Assembly: GCA_024690635.1 (NCBI GenBank)
Contig: JAILOW010000094.1
Location: forward strand, 1 to 38,907
Reading direction: 5' to 3'
DNA from: Butyrivibrio sp.
Lineage (GTDB): Bacteria > Bacillota_A > Clostridia > Lachnospirales > Lachnospiraceae
DNA: 38,907 nt
Shown in pieces: positions 24,928-33,393 of the stretch. Within the stretch, counting starts at the first letter, position 1. Each line of letters starts with the position of its first letter. The notes under the pieces are model-generated. The model saw only the letters and a list, made by a program, of their open reading frames with translations, was not told the DNA's origin and ran no database searches. A program made the translations under genes and the position numbers.

Positions 24928-25962
24928 ATGATAACTTTAAAAGAGATTGCAAAAGAGTGCGGTGTTTCCACCGCCACCGTGTCAAATATCCTTAACGGCA
25001 AGAAAAATGCCAGTGAGGAAACCAGAGAGAAGGTACTGAGCGTAGTTAAGAAAAGAGGTTACAAGCTTAACTACGTAGCTCAGGGTCTTCGCAAGCAAAA
25101 GACCCAGACCATCGGCGTTATCGCTGAGGATATAGCGCAGTTTACAACTCCCGCCATCATAGAGGGCATCATGGAGCTGTGCGAAGAAAACGGCTACAGG
25201 ACTATCGTTCAGAACCTGCGTCTTTACTCAAGATGGCAGGATTCCTGGTTTGATAATGACAAGATGTATTATTCCGTAATGGATCCCGCTGTTCAGGAGA
25301 TGGCTTCCATCAGAGTGGACGGCATCATTTATGTTGCAGGTCATGCCCGCAATATCCACAGATTTCCCAAAGATTACAATATTCCCGCTGTCCTTGCCTA
25401 TGCCTATTCCCAGGAAAAGGATGTTCCTTCGGTTGTCATCGACGACGAAGAATCAGCCAAAAACGCTGTTGAATACCTGATAAAGAAAGGCCATAAAAAG
25501 ATCGGCGTAATGGCAGGTGAACAGGAGAATATCCACTCCAAGCTCAGAATCCTCGGCTACCAGAGAGCTTTGTATGAGGCAGGTATACTGTATAATCCCG
25601 AGCTTGTGGTTTACTCCGGATGGGGAAAGGAGCTTAGCTACAGAAGCGCAGAGGCTCTTTTGGGCAAAGACATCACTGCTGTATTTTGCATGAGTGACCG
25701 AAATGCCGGCGGTGTATACAAATATCTTTTCGAAAAGGGAATGCAGGCAGGAAAAGACATATCTGTAATGGGCTTTGATAATGAGATGATCGCAGATTAC
25801 ATGACTCCGGGCCTTACAACAATGAAGATCGAACTTGGAAATATAGGCAAAAAGGCAGTGGAACTTCTCTTTGATAAAATGGCTGAAAAGCCTGTAGATG
25901 ACAGGGTTAAGATACCCTGCAGCCTCATAGAGAGAGAATCGGTGTCTGATATCACGTGTTAA
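24928..25962 (+). CDS. LacI family transcriptional regulator of the arabinoside locus
   Basis: The 344-residue repressor opens ITLKEIAKECGVSTATVSNI, the LacI helix-turn-helix, followed by the hinge region (about 45-60). A periplasmic-binding-protein-like domain (about 61-340) starts at TIGVIAEDIA. A pentose or oligosaccharide ligand is expected from the neighbours. ATG 24928 follows a GGTGAGG ribosome site. The gene is upstream of, and codirectional with, the binding protein, permeases and GH51 enzyme. Three related palindromes lie at its own promoter, across its stop codon and just downstream of the transporter promoter, so it is very likely their local repressor. Confidence 0.94.
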   Translation: MITLKEIAKECGVSTATVSNILNGKKNASEETREKVLSVVKKRGYKLNYVAQGLRKQKTQTIGVIAEDIAQFTTPAIIEGIMELCEENGYRTIVQNLRLYSRWQDSWFDNDKMYYSVMDPAVQEMASIRVDGIIYVAGHARNIHRFPKDYNIPAVLAYAYSQEKDVPSVVIDDEESAKNAVEYLIKKGHKKIGVMAGEQENIHSKLRILGYQRALYEAGILYNPELVVYSGWGKELSYRSAEALLGKDITAVFCMSDRNAGGVYKYLFEKGMQAGKDISVMGFDNEMIADYMTPGLTTMKIELGNIGKKAVELLFDKMAEKPVDDRVKIPCSLIERESVSDITC

Positions 25963-25971
25963 ACGATTTAG
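25958..25971. promoter_or_regulatory. Candidate auxiliary LacI operator across the regulator's stop codon
   Basis: GTTAAACGATTTAG matches 11 of 14 positions of the perfect operator at 26090-26103. It includes the regulator's stop codon and lies 132 bases (centre to centre) upstream of the main operator, which would allow a repression loop. Confidence 0.5.
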
Positions 25972-26049
25972 ATTTGTGCAAATTGTACATAAATGCAAAA
26001 GCAACATCATAGACAATTAACAATATGCATATTTTATGGCGAAATATAG

Positions 26050-26078
26050 TTGACAATCCAAATGGATTGTCATATATT
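26050..26078 (+). promoter_or_regulatory. Strong promoter of the sugar transporter operon
   Basis: Consensus TTGACA (26050-26055) and TATATT (26073-26078) have a 17-base spacer. The start would be near 26085. One dyad covers the -35 and spacer, and another lies just after the start site, so this strong promoter looks tightly controlled. Confidence 0.88.
26051..26072. promoter_or_regulatory. Perfect 22-bp dyad covering the -35 and spacer of the transporter promoter
   Basis: TGACAATCCA (26051-26060) and TGGATTGTCA (26063-26072) are perfect inverted arms around AA. It is unrelated in sequence to the LacI-type palindromes, so a second DNA-binding protein is suspected; none is encoded nearby. Confidence 0.65.
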
Positions 26079-26089
26079 TTATTCTAACA

Positions 26090-26103
26090 GTTAATCGATT
26101 AAC
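26090..26103. promoter_or_regulatory. Main LacI operator of the transporter operon
   Basis: GTTAATCGATTAAC is a perfect 14-bp palindrome with the central CG usual for LacI-family operators. It is centred about 12 bases after the predicted transcript start, a position suited to blocking transcription. Confidence 0.8.
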
Positions 26104-26159
26104 AAAACTAAATATGTAAATTTTAGCACTAACTAAAATGATCATTGTGGGAGGACACC

Positions 26160-27794
26160 ATGAAGAAGAAAATTGTTTCTTTATTACTGAGTGTAACAAC
26201 TGCAGCTATGATCCTTACAGGATGTGGCAGTGCAGCAGGTGGCACCGATACAGGTGCAAAGGCAGATGAGACTTCAGCAGAGACAGCTGCTGAAAGCACA
26301 GATTCTGCAGAAGCTTCAGACAAGGCAGCTCAGGCTATTGCAGATCGTAAGGCTGAGGCTGAAAAGAGCGGAGAATATGAAAAGGTCATCGTTTCTTTCT
26401 TTGACTGGACAGGAAGACCTGCCGGACTTGACAGAATCAATGAAGCCCTTTCAGAACATACAAGAGAGTCCCTCGGACTTGACGTTGAACTTCAGATCAT
26501 CGATTCCGCAGCTTACGGAGATGACATGAAGCTGATGCTTTCTTCAGGAGAGCAGGTTGATATTTTCTCAACATGTATTTTAGGTTACAACCCTTCTATC
26601 AATAACGGTTACTTACTTGACCTTGAAGAGGACGGAATGTTTGATGACTACTGTGCCGGAATCAAGAGCAAGGTTAGAGAAGACTATCTTGATGCCTGCA
26701 GAGTTGGCGGCGTGCTTTACGGAACTCCTCCCATCAAGGACTACGCTATCGAGACATGTGCTGTTTGTATCGGACAGGAATACCTTGATGCTATAGGCTA
26801 TGATACATCCAAGCTCCAGACCGGTGCACTTGGATATCCCAAGGCTACATGGGATGACATCAATGATATTTACGCTCAGCTCCATGAGAAATTCCCTGAC
26901 AAGTACGTTATGGCTATTCAGGACAACGAGCTTACACAGGGCAGTAGCGTAGATAACATCGCTGGCGACTACTTCGGAACACTTCTTGACCCTCAGAACT
27001 CTCTTAAGATCGAGGATGTTTACTCATCAGATATCTTTAAAGAGTGGGTACAGAGAGCATATGACTGGAATCAGGCAGGATATCTTTCACAGGATGCCCT
27101 TACAGATCAGACAGGTGCATCTGCCAAGGTTAAGTCAGGTTCTTACATGGCTATGATGGCTTGCTGCAAGCCCGGTTACAAGACACAGATCTCCGGTGAG
27201 TGCGGAAGAGATATGGCAGTATTTGATGTGGGCGAGAGCTTTATGAGCTCATCTTCAGTATCTTCATTCCCCTGGTGTGTAAACCAGAACACAGAAGATC
27301 CTGTAGCAGCTGTTCAGGTTCTTGATGCACTTTACACAGATCCTGTTATCGAAGGACTTATGTGCTGGGGACAGGAAGGCAAGGAGTACAAGGTTAACGA
27401 CGACGGAACCATCACATATGCTGATGGCGTTGATGCAAACAACTCCGAGTACTATCCTAACGTTCTCTGGCTTATGCCCAACCCTTACGTAACATACGTA
27501 TGGGAAGGCGATCCGCTTGATCTTGGTGAGCAGATGTCAGCATTCAACGATAACTGCACATGCAAGTCAAAGGCACTTGGATTTACATGGGACAACACAG
27601 ACTATGCTTCTGAGTACACAGCTCTTAAGAACGCATATGATGAGTACGGCCCTAAGGTTGTTTTCGGTTTCGTAGAACCCGAACAGGGTATTGCAGAGCT
27701 TGAAGAGGCTTTGAAGGCTGCCGGACTTGAGACATACATGAACGGCAAGCAGGAAGCTTTGGATGCTTGGGCAGAGGAAAACGGAATTAAATAA
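26160..27794 (+). CDS. Extracellular solute-binding lipoprotein of a sugar ABC importer
   Basis: The 544-residue binding protein has a signal peptide with lipobox LTGC and lipidated Cys22. A Ser/Thr/Ala/Glu-rich linker (about 23-72) holds the domain away from the membrane, and the binding domain starts near VIVSFFDWTGRP. The size fits the large family-1 oligosaccharide-binding group (LplA-like). The ligand is probably an arabinose-containing oligosaccharide, inferred from the GH51 gene in the same operon. ATG 26160 follows a strong GGGAGG (26149-26154). A 14-bp hairpin lies between this gene and the first permease and may raise its relative expression. Confidence 0.93.
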   Translation: MKKKIVSLLLSVTTAAMILTGCGSAAGGTDTGAKADETSAETAAESTDSAEASDKAAQAIADRKAEAEKSGEYEKVIVSFFDWTGRPAGLDRINEALSEHTRESLGLDVELQIIDSAAYGDDMKLMLSSGEQVDIFSTCILGYNPSINNGYLLDLEEDGMFDDYCAGIKSKVREDYLDACRVGGVLYGTPPIKDYAIETCAVCIGQEYLDAIGYDTSKLQTGALGYPKATWDDINDIYAQLHEKFPDKYVMAIQDNELTQGSSVDNIAGDYFGTLLDPQNSLKIEDVYSSDIFKEWVQRAYDWNQAGYLSQDALTDQTGASAKVKSGSYMAMMACCKPGYKTQISGECGRDMAVFDVGESFMSSSSVSSFPWCVNQNTEDPVAAVQVLDALYTDPVIEGLMCWGQEGKEYKVNDDGTITYADGVDANNSEYYPNVLWLMPNPYVTYVWEGDPLDLGEQMSAFNDNCTCKSKALGFTWDNTDYASEYTALKNAYDEYGPKVVFGFVEPEQGIAELEEALKAAGLETYMNGKQEALDAWAEENGIK

Positions 27795-27803
27795 TTAAAT
27801 TAC

Positions 27804-27846
27804 AATAGCTCCGGCTACCGCGAAAGTACAGATAGCCGGAGCTATT
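27804..27846 (+). repeat. Intercistronic hairpin after the binding-protein gene
   Basis: AATAGCTCCGGCTA (27804-27817) pairs perfectly over 14 bp with TAGCCGGAGCTATT (27833-27846) around a 15-base loop. No T run follows, so it is more likely an mRNA-stabilising or partial-termination element that keeps binding-protein transcripts above permease transcripts. Confidence 0.75.
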
Positions 27847-27866
27847 TACCTAACAGGGGTAAGGAC

Positions 27867-28796
27867 ATGGCAGCTAAACAGGCAAAGAGCAAGAAAAAGA
27901 GTATTAAAAGATATATCCCGCTATATTTAATGGCACTTCCCGGACTTATTTATCTTTTTATCAACAATTACCTTCCGCTTCCGGGGCTGGTGCTTGCATT
28001 TAAAAAGTTCAACGCTAAAAAAGGAATCTACGGGTCTCCCTTTGTGGGCTTTAAGAACTTCAAATATCTTTTCGCCACAAAGGATGCCTTTGTAATAACA
28101 AGAAATACCATTCTTTATAACCTTGTGTTCATTATAGTGAACACGATCCTGGCCATTTTCGTGGCTATCATTCTGGCAGAGATGACTTCCAGAGCAAAAA
28201 AAGCTTACCAGTCATTTATTCTTTTGCCCTATATGATCTCCATGGTCATAGTCAGCTATCTGGTGTTTGGTTTCTTGTCCACGGAAAACGGATTTATCAA
28301 CAACACGATCCTGAGGACCCTTGGAAAAGATCCCATCTCCTGGTATATGGAAAAGAAATACTGGCCCTTCATACTTGTGTTTGTAAGCGCATGGAAGGGC
28401 ATTGGATATAACTGCGTTATCTATCTTGCCAGCATCCTTGGAATCGACAGAAGTATTTACGAATCCGCATCCATAGACGGTGCATCAAAATGGCAACAGA
28501 TCTTTAAGATAACCATCCCGCTTCTTAAGCCAACCATCATCATGATGACGCTTCTTGCGGTGGGAAGGATCTTTTACTCGGATTTTGGTTTGTTTTACCA
28601 GGTGCCGCAGAACCAGGGAGCTCTGTTTAGTGTGACGAATACCATCGACACCTACGTGTACAGAGGACTTCTGGAGCTTGGTGATATGTCTATGTCATCA
28701 GCGGCAGGTCTTTACCAGTCTATCGTTGGTTTTATCCTGGTTCTTGGATCAAACCTTATTGTAAAAAAGATAGACCCGGAATACGCACTCTTCTAA
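27867..28796 (+). CDS. Sugar ABC transporter permease, first subunit (LplB-like)
   Basis: The 309-residue integral membrane protein has a Lys-rich cytoplasmic N-terminus (about 1-18) followed by about six helices. The ATPase-docking EAA loop appears as YESASIDGASKWQQIFKITI with the conserved Gly (about residues 206-225). It pairs with the next gene product to form the membrane channel for the upstream binding protein. The sequence order binding protein, B-type permease, C-type permease is typical of carbohydrate importers in this group. The AGGGGTAAGG before ATG 27867 is the ribosome site. Confidence 0.94.
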   Translation: MAAKQAKSKKKSIKRYIPLYLMALPGLIYLFINNYLPLPGLVLAFKKFNAKKGIYGSPFVGFKNFKYLFATKDAFVITRNTILYNLVFIIVNTILAIFVAIILAEMTSRAKKAYQSFILLPYMISMVIVSYLVFGFLSTENGFINNTILRTLGKDPISWYMEKKYWPFILVFVSAWKGIGYNCVIYLASILGIDRSIYESASIDGASKWQQIFKITIPLLKPTIIMMTLLAVGRIFYSDFGLFYQVPQNQGALFSVTNTIDTYVYRGLLELGDMSMSSAAGLYQSIVGFILVLGSNLIVKKIDPEYALF

Positions 28797-28820
28797 GCAA
28801 AGACTATGAGGTAAATTCAG

Positions 28821-29717
28821 ATGAAGACACGAGAAGAACAAAGATTTCAGATATTTGCTCATATAGTGATGATCATATTATCACTCCTGGCAGTTGTTCC
28901 TTTTATACTGCTTGTCATCTCATCCTTTACGGATAATGATGTGCTCATTGCAAACGGATATTCATTTACTCCCGAGAAGTGGAGCGTATATGCCTATGAG
29001 TACATATTCAAAACGGGTAATTCCGTTTTACATGCTTATTGGATATCGATCTGCCTTACACTGGTAGGAACTGTGCTGGCTCTGTCCATCACCACGCTTC
29101 TGGCTTATGCACTTTCAAAGCCGGACCTTCCCGGAAGGAACGTATTCATGTTCCTGGTGTTCTTTACACTTTTGTTTAACGGCGGACTGGTTCCTACTTA
29201 TATCGTCTACACCAATATGCTGGGAATAAAGAACAGCTTCCTTGCGCTTTTAGTTCCCGGACTTTTGATGAACGGCTTTAACGTAATGCTGATGAAATCA
29301 TATTTTTCCAGCAGCATTCCCACTGAGATCCTTGACGCAGCTTATATTGACGGCGCAACGGAATTCAAGACCTTTATGAGAGTGGTGCTTCCTTTGTCCA
29401 AGCCCATAGTTGCCACAATAGGACTTTTTGCGGGAATCGCATACTGGAACGACTGGATGAACGGCTATATCTATCTGACCAAGAGAACGGATCTTTATTC
29501 CGTACAGAACCTTCTTAACAGAATGATGCAGAACATCCAGTATCTTTCACAAAACAGCTCAAGAGTACAGGATGCGGGAGTGGGACTTGCTTCCATACCT
29601 TCAGCCTCAGTCAGAATGGCTATGGCAACTGTAGGCGTACTTCCGATCCTGATAACATATCCGTTTATACAGGGTAACTTTGTAAAAGGTATCACCCTTG
29701 GCGGCGTAAAAGGATAA
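28821..29717 (+). CDS. Sugar ABC transporter permease, second subunit (LplC-like)
   Basis: The 298-residue membrane protein has about six helices. The EAA loop reads EILDAAYIDGATEFKTFMRV, the contact for the ATPase. The C-terminus ends FVKGITLGGVKG, typical for this permease group. It starts 24 bases after the first permease with a GAGGTAAA ribosome site. No ATP-hydrolysing subunit is encoded in the operon, so the importer must use a shared ATPase from elsewhere, as known for MsmX-type systems in other Firmicutes. Confidence 0.94.
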   Translation: MKTREEQRFQIFAHIVMIILSLLAVVPFILLVISSFTDNDVLIANGYSFTPEKWSVYAYEYIFKTGNSVLHAYWISICLTLVGTVLALSITTLLAYALSKPDLPGRNVFMFLVFFTLLFNGGLVPTYIVYTNMLGIKNSFLALLVPGLLMNGFNVMLMKSYFSSSIPTEILDAAYIDGATEFKTFMRVVLPLSKPIVATIGLFAGIAYWNDWMNGYIYLTKRTDLYSVQNLLNRMMQNIQYLSQNSSRVQDAGVGLASIPSASVRMAMATVGVLPILITYPFIQGNFVKGITLGGVKG

Positions 29718-29730
29718 TTAAGGGGGATTT

Positions 29731-31242
29731 ATGAAATTACACATTAATGAAAACCGCGTATTAAGCCATATTGAGCCTGAAGTTTACGGACATTTCAGCG
29801 AGCATCTTGGAAGATGCATCTACGGAGGTCTGTATGCAGGCGAAAACTCTGAGATTGCCAACGTTAACGGAATGCGTAAGGACGTTGTGGATGCCTTAAA
29901 AGAAATCAAGGTTCCCGTACTTCGCTGGCCCGGCGGCAATTTTGCAGATGAATATCACTGGATGGACGGAATCGGTCCCAAGGAAAAAAGAAAGAAAATG
30001 ATAAATACACACTGGGGCGGAGTTATAGAAGACAACAGCTTCGGAACCCACGAGTACTTTGAACTGTGTAAGCAGCTTGGCTGCAAGACCTACGTTAACG
30101 GTAACGTTGGAAGCGGCAGCGTAAGAGAGATGAGCGAGTGGGTGGAGTATATGACCTTTAACGGCGTATCACCCATGGCAGAGCTCAGAAAAGAAAACGG
30201 TCACGAAGAGCCCTGGACTGTGGACTACTTTGGAGTAGGTAATGAAAACTGGGGCTGCGGCGGAAATATGACAGCTGACTACTACGGCAACAAGTACAGG
30301 GATTATCAGACTTATGTTCGCAACTATGACGGCAATAAGCCTATCAAGAAGGTATGCTGCGGACCTAACGGAGATGACTACAAGTGGACAAAAGAGGTTC
30401 TTGAGACCTGCTACAGACATCCCGCACCTGCCGGAACTCACGGCTTTATGGAGGGATTCTCAGTTCACTACTATGTTGTAGTAAACAGCTGGGAGCATAA
30501 GGGAAGTGCCAAAGAGTTCACTGAAGAAGAGTACTACAGAGCACTTCGCAAGGCTTATTACATGGATGATATCATCTCAGGCAACGACCACATTCTCTCA
30601 CAGTACGATCCCGAAAAGAAGATCGCTATGCTGGTTGATGAGTGGGGATGCTGGCATGATGTGGAAGAGGGAACCAATCCCGGATTCTTGTATCAGCAAA
30701 ACTCCATGAGAGATGCTCAGGTTGCAGGTGCGACCCTTAACATATTCAACAAGCACTCCGACAGAGTAAAGATGGGCTGCCTTGCGCAGATCGTAAACGT
30801 GCTTCAGTCCGTTATCCTTACAGAGGATGACAAGATAGTGCTCACACCTACCTATCATGTATTCCATATGTACAGATTCCATCAGGATGCAGATCTTCTG
30901 GACAGCTATCTTGAAGGAAGCAAAAAAGTGGGACAGGGCGAAGATGAGTGCAACGGAATAAATGAGTCTGTTTCAGTTGATAAGGACGGAATCGTAACCA
31001 TCACACTTAACAACGTTGATGCTGGGAACGAGACAGAGGTTGACATTGATTTCAGAAGAGCTGAGATTGAGAAAGTTACGGGATATATCCTTACAGGAAA
31101 TACCACCGATCACAACACCTTCGAAAATCCTGACAAGGTTCAGGAAAAGAGCTTTGACGGCTTTGAATTTTCAGGCGTTGATCTCAAGGTTAAAATGCCT
31201 CCCTGCAGCTGCGTAACCCTTCGCGTAGCTCTTGCAAAATAA
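29731..31242 (+). CDS. Intracellular alpha-L-arabinofuranosidase, GH51
   Basis: The 503-residue retaining glycosidase removes terminal L-arabinofuranose from arabinan, arabinoxylan or arabino-oligosaccharide fragments. The GH51 barrel shows VYGHFSEHLGRCIYGG, LRWPGGNFAD, the acid/base Glu172 in GNENWGCGG and the nucleophile Glu304 in LVDEWGCWHD. A beta-sandwich follows after about residue 385. There is no signal peptide, so it acts in the cytoplasm on imported oligosaccharides. It lies 13 bases after the second permease with an AAGGGGG ribosome site, as the last gene of the operon. It faces the ABC-F gene over a shared terminator. Confidence 0.96.
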   Translation: MKLHINENRVLSHIEPEVYGHFSEHLGRCIYGGLYAGENSEIANVNGMRKDVVDALKEIKVPVLRWPGGNFADEYHWMDGIGPKEKRKKMINTHWGGVIEDNSFGTHEYFELCKQLGCKTYVNGNVGSGSVREMSEWVEYMTFNGVSPMAELRKENGHEEPWTVDYFGVGNENWGCGGNMTADYYGNKYRDYQTYVRNYDGNKPIKKVCCGPNGDDYKWTKEVLETCYRHPAPAGTHGFMEGFSVHYYVVVNSWEHKGSAKEFTEEEYYRALRKAYYMDDIISGNDHILSQYDPEKKIAMLVDEWGCWHDVEEGTNPGFLYQQNSMRDAQVAGATLNIFNKHSDRVKMGCLAQIVNVLQSVILTEDDKIVLTPTYHVFHMYRFHQDADLLDSYLEGSKKVGQGEDECNGINESVSVDKDGIVTITLNNVDAGNETEVDIDFRRAEIEKVTGYILTGNTTDHNTFENPDKVQEKSFDGFEFSGVDLKVKMPPCSCVTLRVALAK

Positions 31243-31253
31243 AAAAGATGAAC

Positions 31254-31304
31254 AAAAATGAGAGGAGTTGCCGGATCATTCTTCCGACAACTCCTCCCAT
31301 TTTT
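31254..31304. terminator. Bidirectional terminator overlapping the 3' end of the ABC-F gene
   Basis: AAAAATG (31254-31260) pairs with CATTTTT (31298-31304), GAGGAGTTG (31262-31270) with CAACTCCTC (31288-31296), and CGGA (31272-31275) with TCCG (31283-31286), with single mismatches between. The A and T ends give U tracts on both strands. The loop contains the ABC-F stop codon. Confidence 0.88.
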
Positions 31305-33258
31305 CGTAAAGACCGGAGAGCTTTTCCTGTATTTCATTCTGCTCGTCCGTAAGTTTTCTAAGTTTTGCAAGATCTGTTCCTATTGAAGGATCAGACAGCT
31401 CCTCGGTTATCTTGTTATCTCTTTCCTCAAGCTTTGCGATCTCTTCTTCGCATTTTTTTAGGGCCGCTTCCTGCTTTCTCTTTTTGGCCTGGGCTTCCTT
31501 TTGAGCCTTCCAGTCGTTAAGACCTGCTGACCTTGAATCAGTGGAAGGTACATCTGAATCAGTAGAAGAGCCTTCGTATTTGTAGCTGCTGTCTGCCATG
31601 GAGGCGTTTCCTTCCGCTACATTGGACTTTTCGCCAAAAAGACGCATGTTCTGTTCATCAGCATGCTCAAGGTAATAGTCATAATTACCTATGTAATTTA
31701 CCAGGGTTCCGTGAGTAAGATCCATGATCCTGGTGGCGGTTTTGTTTATGAAATATCTGTCGTGGCTTACGTAAAGAACTGTTCCTTCATAGCCTGCCAC
31801 AGCAGATTCAAGGATCTCTTTACTTGTGATATCCAGGTGGTTTGTAGGCTCATCAAGTATCAGGAAATTGGCATCGGAGAGCATGAGCTTTGCAAGTGAA
31901 ACCCTGCCTTTTTCTCCGCCTGACAGATCGCCGATCCTCTTAAATACGTCATCTCCCGTAAAGAGGAAAGCCGCCAGAGTGTTCCTTATCTCGGTGTTAT
32001 TCAGATTTGGATAAGCATCACTTATTTCCTGGAAAAGAGTCTTTTCGTCATGAAGCACGTGATGCTCCTGATCGTAGTAGCCTATCTTTACCTTTACGCC
32101 GAACTCGATCCTTCCGCTGTCCAAAGATTCTTTCCCGTTGATGATCTTTAAGAGAGTGGTTTTTCCTGTGCCGTTGTCGCCGATTATGGCAACGTGCTCG
32201 CCTTTTTTAATGGAAAAACCAAGACCTGAAAAGAGCTTTTCGCTTCCGAAGGACTTGGAGAGATCCTCGGCATCAAGCACGTCGTTACCGCTTTCATACA
32301 CGGGCTTTAAGGTTATCTTCATGCTGTCGTTTACATCAAGAGGCTTATCCAGAACTTCGATCTTATCCAGCATCTTTTCGCGGCTCTCGGCTCTTTTGAT
32401 GGATTTTTCACGGTTGAAGGACTTGAGCTTGGCTATGACTTCTTCCTGATGCTTTATCTCGGCCTGCTGCTTTATATATGCGTTCCATTCGATGGCTCGC
32501 TTTTGCTCTTTTTTAACGGCGTAGGCGCTGTAGTTGCCGGTAAATACGGAAACCCTGCAGTTTTCGACTTCGATTATCTTGCCGGCGATCTTATCAAGGA
32601 AATATCTGTCGTGGGATACGATAAGTACCGCACCTTTGTAATTAAGAAGATAGTTTTCCAGCCATCTGATGGAATTCATGTCCAGATGGTTGGTGGGCTC
32701 GTCCAGGATGATAAGATCCGGGCTCTGTAAAAGGAGCTTACCCAGGGCAACACGTGTCTTTTGTCCGCCGGAGAGAGTGCTGATCTTTTTATCAAACTCC
32801 TCCTCGATAAAGCCAAGACCTTTGGCAACACCTGTAACTTCGCTTTTCCAGGCATAGCCGGAAAGGCGCTGGTACTCCTCATTCATGCGGGTGTACCTGT
32901 CCATGAGATCTTCAAGCTCTTTTCCCTGAAGATGTTTCATGGCATCCTCTGCCGAGCGGATGTTTTCCTCAAGCTCTATGACGTTTTTCTTTACCGCCTT
33001 AAGCTCTTCGTAGATGGTGTTATCCGATGAAATGTCCTGATTCTGGGCAAGGTAGCCGTAGGTTACATTCTTGGAAAAGGTGATATCGCCCTCGTCGGGG
33101 GAGAGCTGACCCACGATCATTTTTATCAAAGTGGTCTTGCCTGCTCCGTTGATACCAACGATGGCAGCCTTTTCATTGTTTTCTATATGGAAAGAAGTCC
33201 CTGACAAAATATCTTTGCCGTCAAAGGACTTGGTTAAGTTGTGAACTGAAAGGATCAT
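31276..33258 (-). CDS. ABC-F family ATPase (ribosome-associated type)
   Basis: The 660-residue soluble protein has two ABC ATPase domains and no membrane helix. Domain 1 has GINGAGKTT (Walker A), LSGGQKTRVALGKL (signature) and LIILDEPTNHLD (Walker B). Domain 2 has GDNGTGKTT, LSGGEKGRVSLAKL and FLILDEPTNHLD. A charged linker lies between them (about 240-320). A C-terminal coiled-coil region (about 575-660) is rich in Glu and Lys. ABC-F proteins bind the ribosomal E site to relieve stalls or give resistance to 50S antibiotics. Which role applies cannot be decided here, though the C-terminal coiled coil favours a housekeeping type. The start has a GGAG ribosome site, and the last codons form part of a terminator. 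Confidence 0.94.
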   Translation of the reverse strand: MILSVHNLTKSFDGKDILSGTSFHIENNEKAAIVGINGAGKTTLIKMIVGQLSPDEGDITFSKNVTYGYLAQNQDISSDNTIYEELKAVKKNVIELEENIRSAEDAMKHLQGKELEDLMDRYTRMNEEYQRLSGYAWKSEVTGVAKGLGFIEEEFDKKISTLSGGQKTRVALGKLLLQSPDLIILDEPTNHLDMNSIRWLENYLLNYKGAVLIVSHDRYFLDKIAGKIIEVENCRVSVFTGNYSAYAVKKEQKRAIEWNAYIKQQAEIKHQEEVIAKLKSFNREKSIKRAESREKMLDKIEVLDKPLDVNDSMKITLKPVYESGNDVLDAEDLSKSFGSEKLFSGLGFSIKKGEHVAIIGDNGTGKTTLLKIINGKESLDSGRIEFGVKVKIGYYDQEHHVLHDEKTLFQEISDAYPNLNNTEIRNTLAAFLFTGDDVFKRIGDLSGGEKGRVSLAKLMLSDANFLILDEPTNHLDITSKEILESAVAGYEGTVLYVSHDRYFINKTATRIMDLTHGTLVNYIGNYDYYLEHADEQNMRLFGEKSNVAEGNASMADSSYKYEGSSTDSDVPSTDSRSAGLNDWKAQKEAQAKKRKQEAALKKCEEEIAKLEERDNKITEELSDPSIGTDLAKLRKLTDEQNEIQEKLSGLYEKWEELSEE

Positions 33259-33291
33259 ATCTGTTACTCCGTATTTTTATTGCGACAACAC

Positions 33292-33297
33292 ATTTTA
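33292..33297 (-). promoter_or_regulatory. Possible extended -10 for the ABC-F gene
   Basis: On the minus strand TAAAAT (33297-33292) is preceded by TGC, giving a TGn extended -10. The -35 at 17 bases is a poor match (TGGCAA), so confidence is modest. Confidence 0.4.
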
Positions 33298-33327
33298 GCA
33301 TACAATCCGCCATATTGCCATTTGCCA

Positions 33328-33356
33328 TTGACCTTGACTTTCTGCACAGATATAAT
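33328..33356 (+). promoter_or_regulatory. Promoter of the CPBP gene
   Basis: TTGACC (33328-33333) and consensus TATAAT (33351-33356) have a 17-base spacer. The transcript would begin near 33362, about 30 bases before the likely start codon. Confidence 0.8.
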
Positions 33357-33393
33357 AAATGAGGTTTGATTTGCATTATATGAGGTGATGGCC

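Noticed and set aside
31276..33258. ABC-F protein as an antibiotic-resistance determinant or as the missing ATPase of the sugar importer.
   Set aside because: ABC-F proteins are soluble and do not energise importers, and it is on the opposite strand with its own likely promoter. Nothing in the sequence specifies a resistance subtype.
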